61,709 nucleotides of DNA, taken from an uncultured Geobacter sp. (GTDB lineage: Bacteria > Desulfobacterota > Desulfuromonadia > Geobacterales > Geobacteraceae). The first letter of the stretch is position 1. The number at the start of each line of letters is the position of its first letter. Position numbers and translations under genes: made by a program. The DNA lies in assembly GCA_937886325.1 (NCBI GenBank), contig CALABV010000231.1, positions 1-61,709 on the forward strand, in the 5' to 3' direction. The notes beneath the pieces are model-generated. The model made no database searches, was not told the DNA's origin, and saw nothing but the letters and a program-made list of their open reading frames with translations. Positions 41,581-50,581 of the stretch are shown here, piece after piece.

Positions 41581-41785
41581 GGTCTTTCTCCTCCTGTCGG
41601 ACGTCAGGTACTACAGGATCGGCGGATACCGACGGACCGCTCCTGCAGCAAAACCGTTATTCCGGGGTAAGAAACAAAAAAGTTACAGTACCACGGAAGT
41701 ATACCTGAAAAGTAATGATAGTCGAGACGGCGGACAGCACGGGTGTAGGGACAGCACAGGTGTCAGAGCTACGCGCTTCACAAAC
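41581..41785. other. intergenic, nothing supported
   Basis: 205 bp between the desaturase and the NDH2-like gene. No gene, hairpin or promoter I can support; ACAGCACAGGTGT-like short repeats at about 41737-41765. Confidence 0.4.
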
Positions 41786-42934
41786 CTACAAGGAACGGTC
41801 GCCATCCGGTTCGGACAGCTCCCCCGACACCTGGAACTTCCTCATGAATCGCCGGTCTATGTAATCCTTGAGGAGAAAGACAAGCCGACCGCCCCAGACA
41901 AATTCATTTTTCCAGAAGATCCCGGTTCCGTCTCCCATGTTCAGAATCAGCAGGTATGCCCCGCCGGGATTGAACGGCACAAGGTCACCCCCTTCCAGGG
42001 CCGCCATGAGGTTGTGGAACAGGATCGGGTTCTGCCTCACCGCGTAAACCCCGACCTTGGCGAGGGGGTTTCCGGACAGGGAGATGCAGTCGCCGCCGCC
42101 GAAGATATCCGGATGCTCCGTACAGCGCAGGAAGGAATCCACCAGCATCCCGCCGTCGTTCCCGGTGGGGAGGCCGGATACGGCAAAGATGGGGGACGGT
42201 CTGACCCCCACGGCCAGGAAGGCGAAATCATGGGGGACGACGCTGCCGTCCGACAGCAGGATGCTCGCCTCCTCCACCCTCCGCGCGCGCACCCCCGCGC
42301 CCTCCAACACACGGATGCCCCTCTTTTCCAGGGAACGGAGCGCACGGTTGCGCACCTCATCCGGGAACCTGCCCAGCACCCGGCTTCCCCCCAGGAGCGT
42401 AATCTCCGCCCCACGGCGCCTTGCCTGAACCAACCGCCACGCGTTTGCGGCAACCTCCACCCCGGCCGCCCCCCCGCCGACAACGGTAATCCTGAGGTCA
42501 CGCCCCTCGATCTCCCGGAGTATCAGTCGTCGGGCGACATGGAGATTGATGATGGGCTTGACAGGGATGACCCGCTTCGAAGCGGCGGCGAAGGAGTCGA
42601 GCGGAATCCCGCTCCCGGTGTTGAAGGAGGCGACATCGTACGGCACCCCCTGCCCTGACGCAAGGAGGATGGTTTTCCCGGCAGGATCGATGCGAACCGC
42701 CGTGTCCTCGAGGAAAGTCGCCCCGCGCTCCTCTGCCATTTTCCGCACATGGAAACGGACCTGGCGCGGCCGGTAGATTCCGGACAGCATGCCCGGCCCC
42801 ATCCCTGAGTAATAGTGATGGGCATCGGGGCTGATCACGGTGACCCGGTACCCCTTGCCGGTAAACTCAGCGAGGCGGAGCAGGACTGTCATATGAGCAT
42901 GTCCGCCGCCGACAATAACGAGGCGCTTTGCCAT
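41786..42934 (-). CDS. NDH2-like FAD/NAD(P) pyridine nucleotide-disulfide oxidoreductase
   Basis: 382 residues. FAD site RLVIVGGGHAHMTVLLRLAE, NAD site RITVVGGGAAGVEVAANAWR, and C-terminal FAD motif DIFGGGDCISLSGNPLAKVG. The GGGHAHM start is typical of the group that includes SelD-linked and NDH2-like reductases. It passes electrons from NADH to a quinone or other acceptor at the membrane face. RBS is GAGGAGAAAC before ATG 42934. A truncated copy of its first 42 codons lies at 49398-49526. Confidence 0.9.
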   Translation of the reverse strand: MAKRLVIVGGGHAHMTVLLRLAEFTGKGYRVTVISPDAHHYYSGMGPGMLSGIYRPRQVRFHVRKMAEERGATFLEDTAVRIDPAGKTILLASGQGVPYDVASFNTGSGIPLDSFAAASKRVIPVKPIINLHVARRLILREIEGRDLRITVVGGGAAGVEVAANAWRLVQARRRGAEITLLGGSRVLGRFPDEVRNRALRSLEKRGIRVLEGAGVRARRVEEASILLSDGSVVPHDFAFLAVGVRPSPIFAVSGLPTGNDGGMLVDSFLRCTEHPDIFGGGDCISLSGNPLAKVGVYAVRQNPILFHNLMAALEGGDLVPFNPGGAYLLILNMGDGTGIFWKNEFVWGGRLVFLLKDYIDRRFMRKFQVSGELSEPDGDRSL

Positions 42935-43205
42935 GTTTCTCCTCCTGAAACCGGACCCGGAAAACCTCGGCGTTCTCCGCCGCGGCGCTCACCATCGGGT
43001 GCTCTTCGATACTGAGGAAGTACACTGCCGAAGTCTATCCCAGCGTACTGAATTATCGGGGAATTTCAAATCCTCCCGCATGAAATCTCCCCTCCCCGCG
43101 ACCAACGGCAACAGCACGGGGAAGCGTGGATCCGGCTTCCGCATATCCGACTTGTTTCGCGACGCCGGTATGGAGTAGGATGTCTACCCGTGAGGAGATA
43201 GGGCT

Positions 43206-44162
43206 ATGACGATCACGGCGCTGGAGCTTTTCTGCGGGATCGGCGGCTTTTCGGCCGCGGCGGCGGGTCTTCCCGTGCGCATCGTCGGGGCTCTCGACCA
43301 GAACCAAGAAGCGCTCGCCGTCTACCGGCTGAACTTCCCCGCTCATCGCGCGGTTCAGGCCGACCTGGAGCGAATCACCGCGGAAGAGCTTGCCTCGTTC
43401 CACGCGGACTTCTGGTGGCTGTCGCCCCCGTGCCAGCCATACAGCGTGCGGGGCGCACGCCGCGACCTGGCCGACCCCCGGGCGCGAAGCCTTGCGAACA
43501 TCATGGACGAGCTTCCGCGCATCCCGACAGGCCGGCTGCCGACCCACCTGGCGCTGGAAAACGTGGAAGGTTTTTCCCTGTCCAGGGCACGCGAACGCCT
43601 GCTCGCCCTGCTCGCCGGCAGAGGCTACCGGGTGCGGGAATTCCGGCTCTGCCCGTCGCACCTCGGCATCCCCTCCCGCCGGCCGCGCTACTACCTGGCC
43701 GCGTCACGATCGGCGGTGCATGAACTACGGGTTTCGCCGCCCCCTGAGATGAACCCCTTGGCCTGCTACCTTGATCCGACCCTCTCCCTTACCATCCCCG
43801 AAACCTTGTTGATGCCTGCCGAAATCCTCGACAGATTCGGGGACGGCCTGCGCATTCTGGACAGCGGCGACCCCGATGCCTACACCACCTGCTTCACCTC
43901 CGGCTACGGAAGGTCCATCATGCATGCCGGCTCCTACCTCCGACAGGGAACCGCGGTGCGTCGCTTCGCACCCGAAGAGATCGCCCGGCTGTTGCACTTC
44001 CCCGACGGCTTCAGCTTCCCGCCGCACATGTCCTGCAGGGCCAGGTGGCGCCTGATCGGAAACAGCCTCTCCGTCATTGCGGTCCGCACGGTACTGGCCG
44101 CCTTTCCCTCCCTGCACGCCGAACCTGCCTATCACCCAAGCGGCACAAATCCATCAGGATAA
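43206..44162 (+). CDS. Dnmt2 (TRDMT1)-type tRNA cytosine-5 methyltransferase
   Basis: 318 residues. C5-methyltransferase motifs: LELFCGIGGFSAAAAGLPV (I), catalytic Cys76 in SPPCQPYS (IV), ENVEGF (VI), and GNSLSVIA (X). The CFT motif with TTCFTSGYGRS is the Dnmt2 hallmark, in place of a DNA target-recognition domain. Dnmt2 methylates C38 of tRNA (Asp in eukaryotes; a Geobacter homologue has been reported to act on tRNA-Glu). No restriction enzyme gene lies nearby, in line with an RNA role. RBS GAGGAGATAGGG, ATG at 43206. Confidence 0.88.
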   Translation: MTITALELFCGIGGFSAAAAGLPVRIVGALDQNQEALAVYRLNFPAHRAVQADLERITAEELASFHADFWWLSPPCQPYSVRGARRDLADPRARSLANIMDELPRIPTGRLPTHLALENVEGFSLSRARERLLALLAGRGYRVREFRLCPSHLGIPSRRPRYYLAASRSAVHELRVSPPPEMNPLACYLDPTLSLTIPETLLMPAEILDRFGDGLRILDSGDPDAYTTCFTSGYGRSIMHAGSYLRQGTAVRRFAPEEIARLLHFPDGFSFPPHMSCRARWRLIGNSLSVIAVRTVLAAFPSLHAEPAYHPSGTNPSG

Positions 44163-44180
44163 CTTTCGCGGGCGGGCCGA

Positions 44181-45641
44181 CTATCCGAGAAAGCGCCGGA
44201 TCAAAGCCGCGCGCAGCATGAGATCGCCGACCTGCGTCCCGTCGTCCCGGTTGGACATTTCACGTATGCGGCGCACGATTTTCAGATGGTCCGTGTCGGG
44301 CGAACAGTCGAATCCCGCCTGCTGCAGCGACCTGCGCAGCGAATCCGTCATGAGCGGGCTCTCCATGTCCGTGAAGCGCAGCGCCTCAGCCACTATCGCC
44401 GTAAAGGACGGGTACTCTTCACGGATGAAAGCCAGGTCATCCCGGCTCAGGGCATCGAAGCCTATCAGTTCCGGCGGCAGCCCGAGTGAGTACAGGGAGC
44501 ACGTGAAGGAAATCGCCCGCGGCAGGCTGACTCCGTCCAGTTCACGCGCATACCCGAAAAGACCGATATGCAGCTTTCGCGCACGTCGGGACGGAACATG
44601 CCTGGCCATGCGGTTTATCCGCGGCGCCAGCTCGACGACGCGGCTGCGATAGGACTCGCTGTACCCCTTCATCAACGCCATCGCCCGCTCCCTGTCGACC
44701 GGCGAGGGGCTGCCGACGGGACGGCTTCTCAGGTAATCGCACGCGGTCCTGACCTGCTCGGCAGGGTAGTCGTACTTGAATGCCGACTGGATCGTGAATG
44801 TCACCACGCTCGGGTATTCCGTTCCGACCCGTTCCGCCGTCAGCGGCGACAATCCTCCCCGGAACGGTGCGGACCCCATGCCGATGATGGGATGGATTCG
44901 AACGCCGGAGCGGACCGCAAGCTCTCCGAAATCAGCCAGCGCGATCTTGTTGGCGAGTGCCGCGGCGGCAAGGCCGTAGTTCAGGGCCGTGTCCGAACGC
45001 GCAAGAAAAACCCGCTGGTCGGTCAGATCCTTATCCTCCAGGTACTCCTCCACGATAGACGCGGCCCGCAGCATGGAGTCCACGTCCTCGAACAACGGAA
45101 TTACCTGGATGCTCTCGGGATATGACCTGCCAATCCATTCCGCGATGGTTATGTCGCCGTCACGAAAGCGTCGATGCTGGCGTGCGATGATGTGGTCGGT
45201 GTAGTAACGGTAGATGCGATCGAGACAGCGCGCCGATGTGGTCATGGGAAGGATGACCTCGCAGATGGGAGCGACGCCTCCCCCATAGAAGAGCCGGGCC
45301 GCATCGAACGAGCGCGGGATGCTCTCGAGACATTCGAGCAGGATCTTCGCCTCTGCCGGCTCGAAGGTGGGGTTTGGGACCCGCAGTGTCAGGCGGAGAT
45401 CCTCGCCGAGCACATGGGTCCGGAAAAACTCCTCGTAGAAAGAAAGGAGCTTCTTGACCACGTAGGTGTCGTTTTCCTTCCCCTCCATGTCCCACATCTG
45501 CTCATCGCAGCCCAGATGCGAGTAGCTGTAAAAGGCCTCGCGAATCTCCTCCTCGCCGGCGAGCACGGAAGACGAGGCGAAGAACGGTACCGTCGCGTTA
45601 TCCGGGTGCTGGGTACTCATACAGCGGGGGACCTTCATCAT
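44181..45641 (-). CDS. ppcA: archaeal-type phosphoenolpyruvate carboxylase
   Basis: 486 residues from the ATG at 45641 (GAGGAGGTAGAG upstream). Matches PpcA: KVPRCMSTQHPDNATVPFFA, SHLGCDEQMWDMEGKENDTY, RLTLRVPNPTFEPAEAKILL, FGELAVRSGVRIHPIIGMGS and PFRGGLSPLTAERVGTEYPS. It fixes bicarbonate onto PEP to make oxaloacetate. The archaeal form is about half the length of the usual bacterial Ppc and is rare in bacteria, which suggests ancient transfer. Monocistronic; convergent with the Dnmt2 gene. Confidence 0.93.
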   Translation of the reverse strand: MMKVPRCMSTQHPDNATVPFFASSSVLAGEEEIREAFYSYSHLGCDEQMWDMEGKENDTYVVKKLLSFYEEFFRTHVLGEDLRLTLRVPNPTFEPAEAKILLECLESIPRSFDAARLFYGGGVAPICEVILPMTTSARCLDRIYRYYTDHIIARQHRRFRDGDITIAEWIGRSYPESIQVIPLFEDVDSMLRAASIVEEYLEDKDLTDQRVFLARSDTALNYGLAAAALANKIALADFGELAVRSGVRIHPIIGMGSAPFRGGLSPLTAERVGTEYPSVVTFTIQSAFKYDYPAEQVRTACDYLRSRPVGSPSPVDRERAMALMKGYSESYRSRVVELAPRINRMARHVPSRRARKLHIGLFGYARELDGVSLPRAISFTCSLYSLGLPPELIGFDALSRDDLAFIREEYPSFTAIVAEALRFTDMESPLMTDSLRRSLQQAGFDCSPDTDHLKIVRRIREMSNRDDGTQVGDLMLRAALIRRFLG

Positions 45642-45678
45642 CTCTACCTCCTCGTCAGGTGCGCATTCCAGGTTCAGG

Positions 45679-46311
45679 CTAGTGTTGGGAACAGGGGAAG
45701 TCCTGCCATCCACCCTGCCCCTTCTTCCCGACACCATGTGTTCTTTCCTGTCCGCACACTATCTTCCGCAAGGTATCTGCGTTTGATTTGGGACGTATCA
45801 AGCCCCATGAACCTGCTGTATCGCTCTTTCTCTTCGACTCGATTTCTCCGATATATTTATAGCTGACGATTGAAAGAGTCCGAATCATAGTATCAGCACA
45901 TCGTATTTCAAACAGTACTTTTGCGCGCGACTTTGTTTTGAATGCATTTGCCGCTTCTTCGAATGATATGATACTCACGTAATCGTCATGAACCGTTTCA
46001 GGATGTACCGAAACATATGGCGGACAATATCGCATTTTCTTTTTTGATGCTGTCCTTTCCATAACTTCTTTTTCGTGCCTTTTTCTGACCGAAACAATAT
46101 CGGACAGGTTGAATGATAGTGTCCAGACTTTGATTGACCTGTTCCTGGTGTATTCAACGCTTTCCGAATCGAAAAAAACTATTGTCTGCCGACCGTTGGG
46201 CAACGCAGCGCCACCCAGGTATTTCCACTCTGCCCCGACAGCTTCCACTCCCGGCAACACTAATGAAAGTACAATCAGAAAGACCGATATTGTATATTCT
46301 TTGATGATCAT
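45679..46311 (-). CDS. secreted surface-adhesin-like protein
   Basis: 210 residues. Signal peptide ISVFLIVLSLVLPGVEAVGA. The mature part has AEWKYLGGAALPNGRQTIVF / FDSESVEYTRNRSIKVWTLS, the pattern of the surface-adhesin protein E-like fold: W-K-Y, then D-x-x-S, then V-x-VW. Two Cys pairs are plausible (YCPPY, IRCAD, VCGQ, FPCSQ). Base composition is lower in GC than its neighbours. Function unknown. Confidence 0.65.
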   Translation of the reverse strand: MIIKEYTISVFLIVLSLVLPGVEAVGAEWKYLGGAALPNGRQTIVFFDSESVEYTRNRSIKVWTLSFNLSDIVSVRKRHEKEVMERTASKKKMRYCPPYVSVHPETVHDDYVSIISFEEAANAFKTKSRAKVLFEIRCADTMIRTLSIVSYKYIGEIESKRKSDTAGSWGLIRPKSNADTLRKIVCGQERTHGVGKKGQGGWQDFPCSQH

Positions 46312-46679
46312 AGTGCCGACTCATTTCTTTCATTGCCCCAAATGGTTCAGCAGTGCGGTCATTCTTCCCGCAAGCGCAGTATCTCTTGTGCCCTTTCCCG
46401 CAACGTCCCGGCCACAGCGCTCAACGTACTTGAATCTCTGCCGGCAATCATTCCCGGCTCGGTAATCGTACCACATCCCTGTTCCAGGACAAGCCAAGCG
46501 CAGCACCGCGAGCTGCCGGGAGGTTCCGGTATTTTCCCGCATTCGAGAGATACGTTTTCTCGGCCCCCTATTCACGACAAAAAGCCGCAAGAAAAATTTG
46601 ATGTTCACCGTTGCTCTCAATCGCACGAGAAGATGATACAATCAATAGCCAGTCTATTCCGCAATCCAGGGAGGGTGCT
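46312..46679. other. intergenic, no confident gene
   Basis: 368 bp. On the minus strand one frame ends GTLRERAQEILRLREE at about 46360 and looks protein-like, but it has no start codon; another frame (46330-46641) has a start but no recognisable content. This could be a decayed gene. Confidence 0.35.
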
Positions 46680-47543
46680 ATGAATATCGGTTTTGTAGGA
46701 CTTGGGATCATGGGTAGCGCAATGGCCATGAATCTCGTCAAGGCAGGATTCAGGGTCACGGTGTGGAACCGGACAAAGGAGAAAAGCGGGCCGCTGGTTG
46801 AAGCAGGCGCCCAGTCGGCCTCCTCACCGCGGTGCGTGGCAGAGGCATCGGAGATCGTGTTTGCCATGATGGCCACTCCGTCTGCCGTGAAATCGGTTCG
46901 TGACGGGGAAGACGGAATCATCGCCGGCCTGGACTCCGGCAGGGGGTACGTGGACATGTCCACTATTGATGCTGATACATCAAGAGAGTCGTGGCGTCTT
47001 GCCCGTGAAAAGGGCGCTCTCTTCCTGGAAGCGCCTGTTGCCGGGAGCAGAAAACCGGCCGAGGAAGGGACCCTGACCATAATGGCGGCCGGAGACAGGG
47101 CGCTGTACGACAAATCCCTGCCTGCACTGGAAAAAATGGGGAAGAAAATCCTGTTCCTGGGCGAGGTTGGCAACGGAACACGCATGAAGCTGGCGAATAA
47201 CCTGGTAATGGGCGGCATGTTGGCGGCACTGTGCGAAGGACTGTCTCTGGCGGCAAAAAGCGGCCTGGAGCCCCGCCAGCTTCTCGAAGTGCTCGATTCG
47301 GGGGCCATGACCAATCCGATGTTCCGCTTGAAGGGGGGCATGATTGCCGAGGGAGGGGAGTTTCCTGCCGCGTTTCCACTGAAGCACATGCAGAAAGACC
47401 TGCGGCTGGCCCTCCAGCTGGCCGACCAGATCGGACAGCCGCTGTTCGCCGCCGCCGCGGTGAACGAACTCTTCAAGACGGCCCTCCGGGAAGGTTTGGG
47501 AGATTGCGATTTTGCCGCGGTCAGCCGTGTCATAGGGAAATAG
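46680..47543 (+). CDS. beta-hydroxyacid dehydrogenase (glyoxylate/succinic semialdehyde reductase type)
   Basis: 287 residues. NAD(P) site MNIGFVGLGIMGSAMAMNLV, with arginine in VWNRTKEK suggesting NADPH. Substrate motif EAPVAGSRKPAEEGTLTIMA, catalytic Lys in NGTRMKLANNLVMGG, and KHMQKDLRLAL near the end. This is the GLYR/GHBDH group that reduces glyoxylate or succinic semialdehyde; a Geobacter enzyme of this type has been described. RBS GGGAGGG, ATG at 46680. Confidence 0.92.
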   Translation: MNIGFVGLGIMGSAMAMNLVKAGFRVTVWNRTKEKSGPLVEAGAQSASSPRCVAEASEIVFAMMATPSAVKSVRDGEDGIIAGLDSGRGYVDMSTIDADTSRESWRLAREKGALFLEAPVAGSRKPAEEGTLTIMAAGDRALYDKSLPALEKMGKKILFLGEVGNGTRMKLANNLVMGGMLAALCEGLSLAAKSGLEPRQLLEVLDSGAMTNPMFRLKGGMIAEGGEFPAAFPLKHMQKDLRLALQLADQIGQPLFAAAAVNELFKTALREGLGDCDFAAVSRVIGK

Positions 47544-47780
47544 CGCGGACCATTGACTTGGGAAAACGTGCGGGGACAACCCGACCTCTTCTCTTATCAT
47601 AGCCTGGTGATCAACCGTATCGCATGTAAGTTTTCTCGGGAGGATACCGATACAATAACAAACAAGTCGGATCGACAGAGTGCGGGATTCATCAATGCGA
47701 ACTGGCCGGTTTACTGGTGCGGTATCGCGAAAATTGGGCAACAAGAGCTTGTGGATTGCGTGAACGCCTATTGATACTGC

Positions 47781-47937
47781 CTGCTGGTTGATAACCTGCA
47801 GAACGCGGTGGTCTATCAGATCACGTGCGCCAAGGACGGAGGTAGGCGTTTTACATATATCAGCAGGTCAATGCAGCGGCTGAACTAAGTCACTGCCGAG
47901 GAGGTACTGGAGGATGCCGTTGTAATTTATTACTAAT
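47781..47937 (+). pseudogene. remnant of a PAS sensor gene
   Basis: The plus-strand frame LLVDNLQNAVVYQITCAKDG / GRRFTYISRSMQRLN is followed by an in-frame TAA, then VTAEEVLEDAVVIYY. This is the start of a PAS fold as found in sensor kinases (NLPNGMVYQ, FTYVS, GVTPEEVL), with a nonsense codon where Gly is expected. A stop lies just upstream and no kinase follows. The rest of 47544-48024 shows nothing firm. Confidence 0.65.
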
Positions 47938-48024
47938 CTTCATTCCGACATACGAATTTCTTCGTCCGGCAAGGCTTCTTCATTTCCAACCCCACTCCCA
48001 CTTTTTCCGTGACATTTTCTTCAA

Positions 48025-49323
48025 TCATTCACTCTTTTTCCGCTGTGCAGCATTCATCACGACACCGTCCAGCCAGTCGAGGATCCGGGCATTGGAGATA
48101 ACGACAGCCCCCATCTGGCAGTGCTCTTCCGCACCCTCCTCCCTGGTGAACAGCATGAAATCCTTCCGGGACGTGAGGGCGGCAAACAGCTTCGGAGCTT
48201 GCCCCGGCATGTCCCGGTCTCCTTCCGAATCAACGACCAGCACCGGGCAGGTAATCTTCTCCGCCACGTCCTTCATGGTGTAAAGCCGTGTCATCCTGAG
48301 CCATTCGCTGGGAGTACGGGCCTGAAAGGTGAACAGGCCATGTGCAATCGACCACCGGAACGAGTGGTCGGACTTCATCCTGTTCAAGATCGCGTCATCG
48401 ATCTCTTCCGCGCCTTGCGGGGTGTCCAGGTTCTTTGCTGCTTCCGGCGGCAGGCGGGCGGCCATGAAAAAATCATAGACGCCGCCATTGGCGATGCATG
48501 CCGCGATTCTCTTTTCAAAGGCAGCGGCGCGGGGGGCGAGGTAGCCGCCGAAACTGATGCCCATCAGGGCTATCCTCTTCGCATCAACCTCCTTTCGTGT
48601 GACGGCGAAATCGATCACCGGCGTCACGACCGTTTCCCAATTGGGGCGGAAAGGGATCTTCTGCGCCCTGATCACACCGCCCTGCCCCGGCCCTTCAAAC
48701 AGGAGAACGTTGTATCCCCGTTTCAGGGCAAAATAAGCGGATTCAAAATAGATCTCCTCTGCAGTGCCGTCAAAGCCCGAGTGGACGATAAGGAGGGGCC
48801 GCTTTGCCCCGGAATCGTCCACGAGACACAGGTAGCCGGGCAAGGTTGTTCCCTCGAACGGAATCCTGACCGGCAGTATGGGCTGGTCAGCCAGTTCGGC
48901 AGCCTTCATGAAGCTGTCCCGGCTCTTATTCCAGGACGCAACGATCCTTGGATCACGCGGATTGGTATGCAGGAAAAATTCGGCGGTCCGATAATAGTTG
49001 GATGCCTTGAAAAATTCCTGACGCGCGCTGATTTTCCTGCCCCGCGCAAGGAAATCATCACCTGCCTTTTCGCGCTGTTCCGCGGTTTTCATCCATTCCC
49101 GATGCCAGCTCTCATCATCCCCTTCCCTGATGGCGTATGCCGTCTTGAGTACTTCTCCGACGTCCGCGCCTCCACTTGCTGCATAGCCCAGTGCACGGAG
49201 CGTCTGGAATGAATACTGAGGGTCCTTGAAAACCATATCAACGGCAAACGCAGTGCCGGCCGTCAGCGAACCAAGCACGAACAAGCATGCCGGCGCCATG
49301 AGAAGCCTCGAAAGTTCCTTCAT
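48025..49323 (-). CDS. secreted alpha/beta hydrolase (FrsA/S9-like)
   Basis: 432 residues from the ATG at 49323 (GAGGAGGTGGG upstream). Signal peptide LFVLGSLTAGTAFA-VDM. N-terminal helical region to about 170, then the hydrolase: oxyanion region LLIVHSGFDGTAEE, LLFEGPGQGG, nucleophile Ser in ALMGISFGGYLAPR, Asp in VLVVDSEGDRDMPGQ, and His in EEGAEEHCQMG. This is a complete triad. The family includes C-C bond hydrolases and peptidase-like esterases; substrate unknown. Confidence 0.87.
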   Translation of the reverse strand: MKELSRLLMAPACLFVLGSLTAGTAFAVDMVFKDPQYSFQTLRALGYAASGGADVGEVLKTAYAIREGDDESWHREWMKTAEQREKAGDDFLARGRKISARQEFFKASNYYRTAEFFLHTNPRDPRIVASWNKSRDSFMKAAELADQPILPVRIPFEGTTLPGYLCLVDDSGAKRPLLIVHSGFDGTAEEIYFESAYFALKRGYNVLLFEGPGQGGVIRAQKIPFRPNWETVVTPVIDFAVTRKEVDAKRIALMGISFGGYLAPRAAAFEKRIAACIANGGVYDFFMAARLPPEAAKNLDTPQGAEEIDDAILNRMKSDHSFRWSIAHGLFTFQARTPSEWLRMTRLYTMKDVAEKITCPVLVVDSEGDRDMPGQAPKLFAALTSRKDFMLFTREEGAEEHCQMGAVVISNARILDWLDGVVMNAAQRKKSE

Positions 49324-49397
49324 TGCCCACCTCCTCAGCGGATATCCGTACACTCCATACCCGGAAGACACCCCAGCGGTTTCTCAGCGTTTCACCA

Positions 49398-49526
49398 TCA
49401 GCAGTAGTGATGGGCATCGGGACTGACCACGGTGACCCGGCACCCCTTTCCGGTAAACTCCGCAAGGCGCAGCAGCACGGCCATGTGCGCATGTCCGCAG
49501 CCGACAATGACGAGATGCCTTGTCAC
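49398..49526 (-). pseudogene. truncated N-terminus of an NDH2-like oxidoreductase
   Basis: Starts at GTG 49526 with GGAGGATAAAC upstream and reads VTRHLVIVGCGHAHMAVLLR / LAEFTGKGCRVTVVSPDAHH, then YC and a stop. It is over 80% identical by eye to the first 42 residues of the gene at 41786-42934, at the DNA level too. The FAD glycine motif has GCGHAHM in place of GGGHAHM. All downstream domains are gone, replaced by the hydrolase operon region. Confidence 0.88.
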
Positions 49527-49806
49527 GTTTATCCTCCCGACCGGCAGCCAACTCAGGCCGACGACAATTTGTTCATCTGTTATGCAATTGACTACATAGT
49601 AATCACATTCTACCTGCAATCCTGCCCTTGAAAAGCGCTCATGCTCTCCGACACCCCGGAACGCGGACAAACAGGTCGTTTTTCCGAACGCCTCATACTG
49701 GCCGCTTTTTTGCAAACACGTCAGCAGGCGATACTTTTTCTGCCCCTCCCCATCGGCCCGGCGCAACGGCAGCCGGCAGGAGGCAGGGGTACCAGGGGGC
49801 ATTTCC

Positions 49807-50388
49807 ATGATGGCGACCGCCGAAACCGATGTACGCACTACTACAGGCAGAACGCCAAACGGTTGTGAGACCCGCCGGACACCGTCGGGGACGCTGGAAT
49901 TGAAAATGTGGGGGAGATTCCCGCCGGGATGGGCGGGCGCGCTGGCGGGCGGGCTTTCGCACAAGGGCATCAGCATCCTGAGGGGTTCCGCGAAAAAGGT
50001 TTCAACCTCATGGGAAGCCGTCTTCGAGACAGACACCTCACGGTGCTTCTCGGATCCGGGCAGGATAGACTTTTGCGCTCTTGCACGGGAAGAAAGGGAG
50101 GCCACCCTTGTCACGGACATATCGCTGACGGAATTTTCACTGAGCAAGACGGAGGCGAACGGCGGAGCCCTTATCCTGGAAATCAGGGCAGCTGACCAGC
50201 TGGGCTTCCTGGCCGCCCTGCTCAACCACCTGGCCTTCCTGTTTCTGTTCCCTGAGGAGATGCACGTCGAAACAGTCAACGGCAAAGCCGTGGACCGTTT
50301 CCGGCTCAAGGGAATCGGCGGGACCGCTCCATCGGATTCGGCCAGGGACGCACTGCGGAGAAAGCTCCAGGACCTGATCGCGAAATAG
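49807..50388 (+). CDS. hypothetical protein with ACT-like C-terminal domain
   Basis: 193 residues. N-terminal part ELKMWGRFPPGWAGALAGGL / SHKGISILRGSAKKVSTSW resembles GlnD-type ACT regions (G-W-A, L-x-x-GISILRG). The second half, ALILEIRAADQLGFLAALLN / HLAFLFLFPEEMHVETVNGK, is a second ACT-like unit. Probably two ligand-sensing ACT domains in tandem. Start uncertain, as the ribosome site is weak at 49807. The N-terminal 30 residues may be untranslated. Confidence 0.6.
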   Translation: MMATAETDVRTTTGRTPNGCETRRTPSGTLELKMWGRFPPGWAGALAGGLSHKGISILRGSAKKVSTSWEAVFETDTSRCFSDPGRIDFCALAREEREATLVTDISLTEFSLSKTEANGGALILEIRAADQLGFLAALLNHLAFLFLFPEEMHVETVNGKAVDRFRLKGIGGTAPSDSARDALRRKLQDLIAK

Positions 50389-50581
50389 CCGCTCCACCAG
50401 TTCCTTCAGGGTGATACCGTCCATGTTTTCCGCGACGAGTGTGTGGGATCGGGGAATTCCTGATTTGCCGGGGCACATCGCAGGGGTCAGCCCTTCCCTG
50501 CCTGAGAAACTTATACTTTATGGGCTTTAGGCTTCCCCTATTTTTCGATAACCGATGGAACTTCACCATTCCCATTTCTGA

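Noticed and set aside
46330..46641. 103-codon minus-strand ORF
   Set aside because: Composition is not typical and another frame looks equally coding. Treated as a possible decayed gene only.
50396..50478. Minus-strand frame reading HTLVAENMDGITLKELVERL
   Set aside because: It looks protein-like over about 25 residues, but the rest is antisense to the ACT-like gene. Too short to call a remnant.
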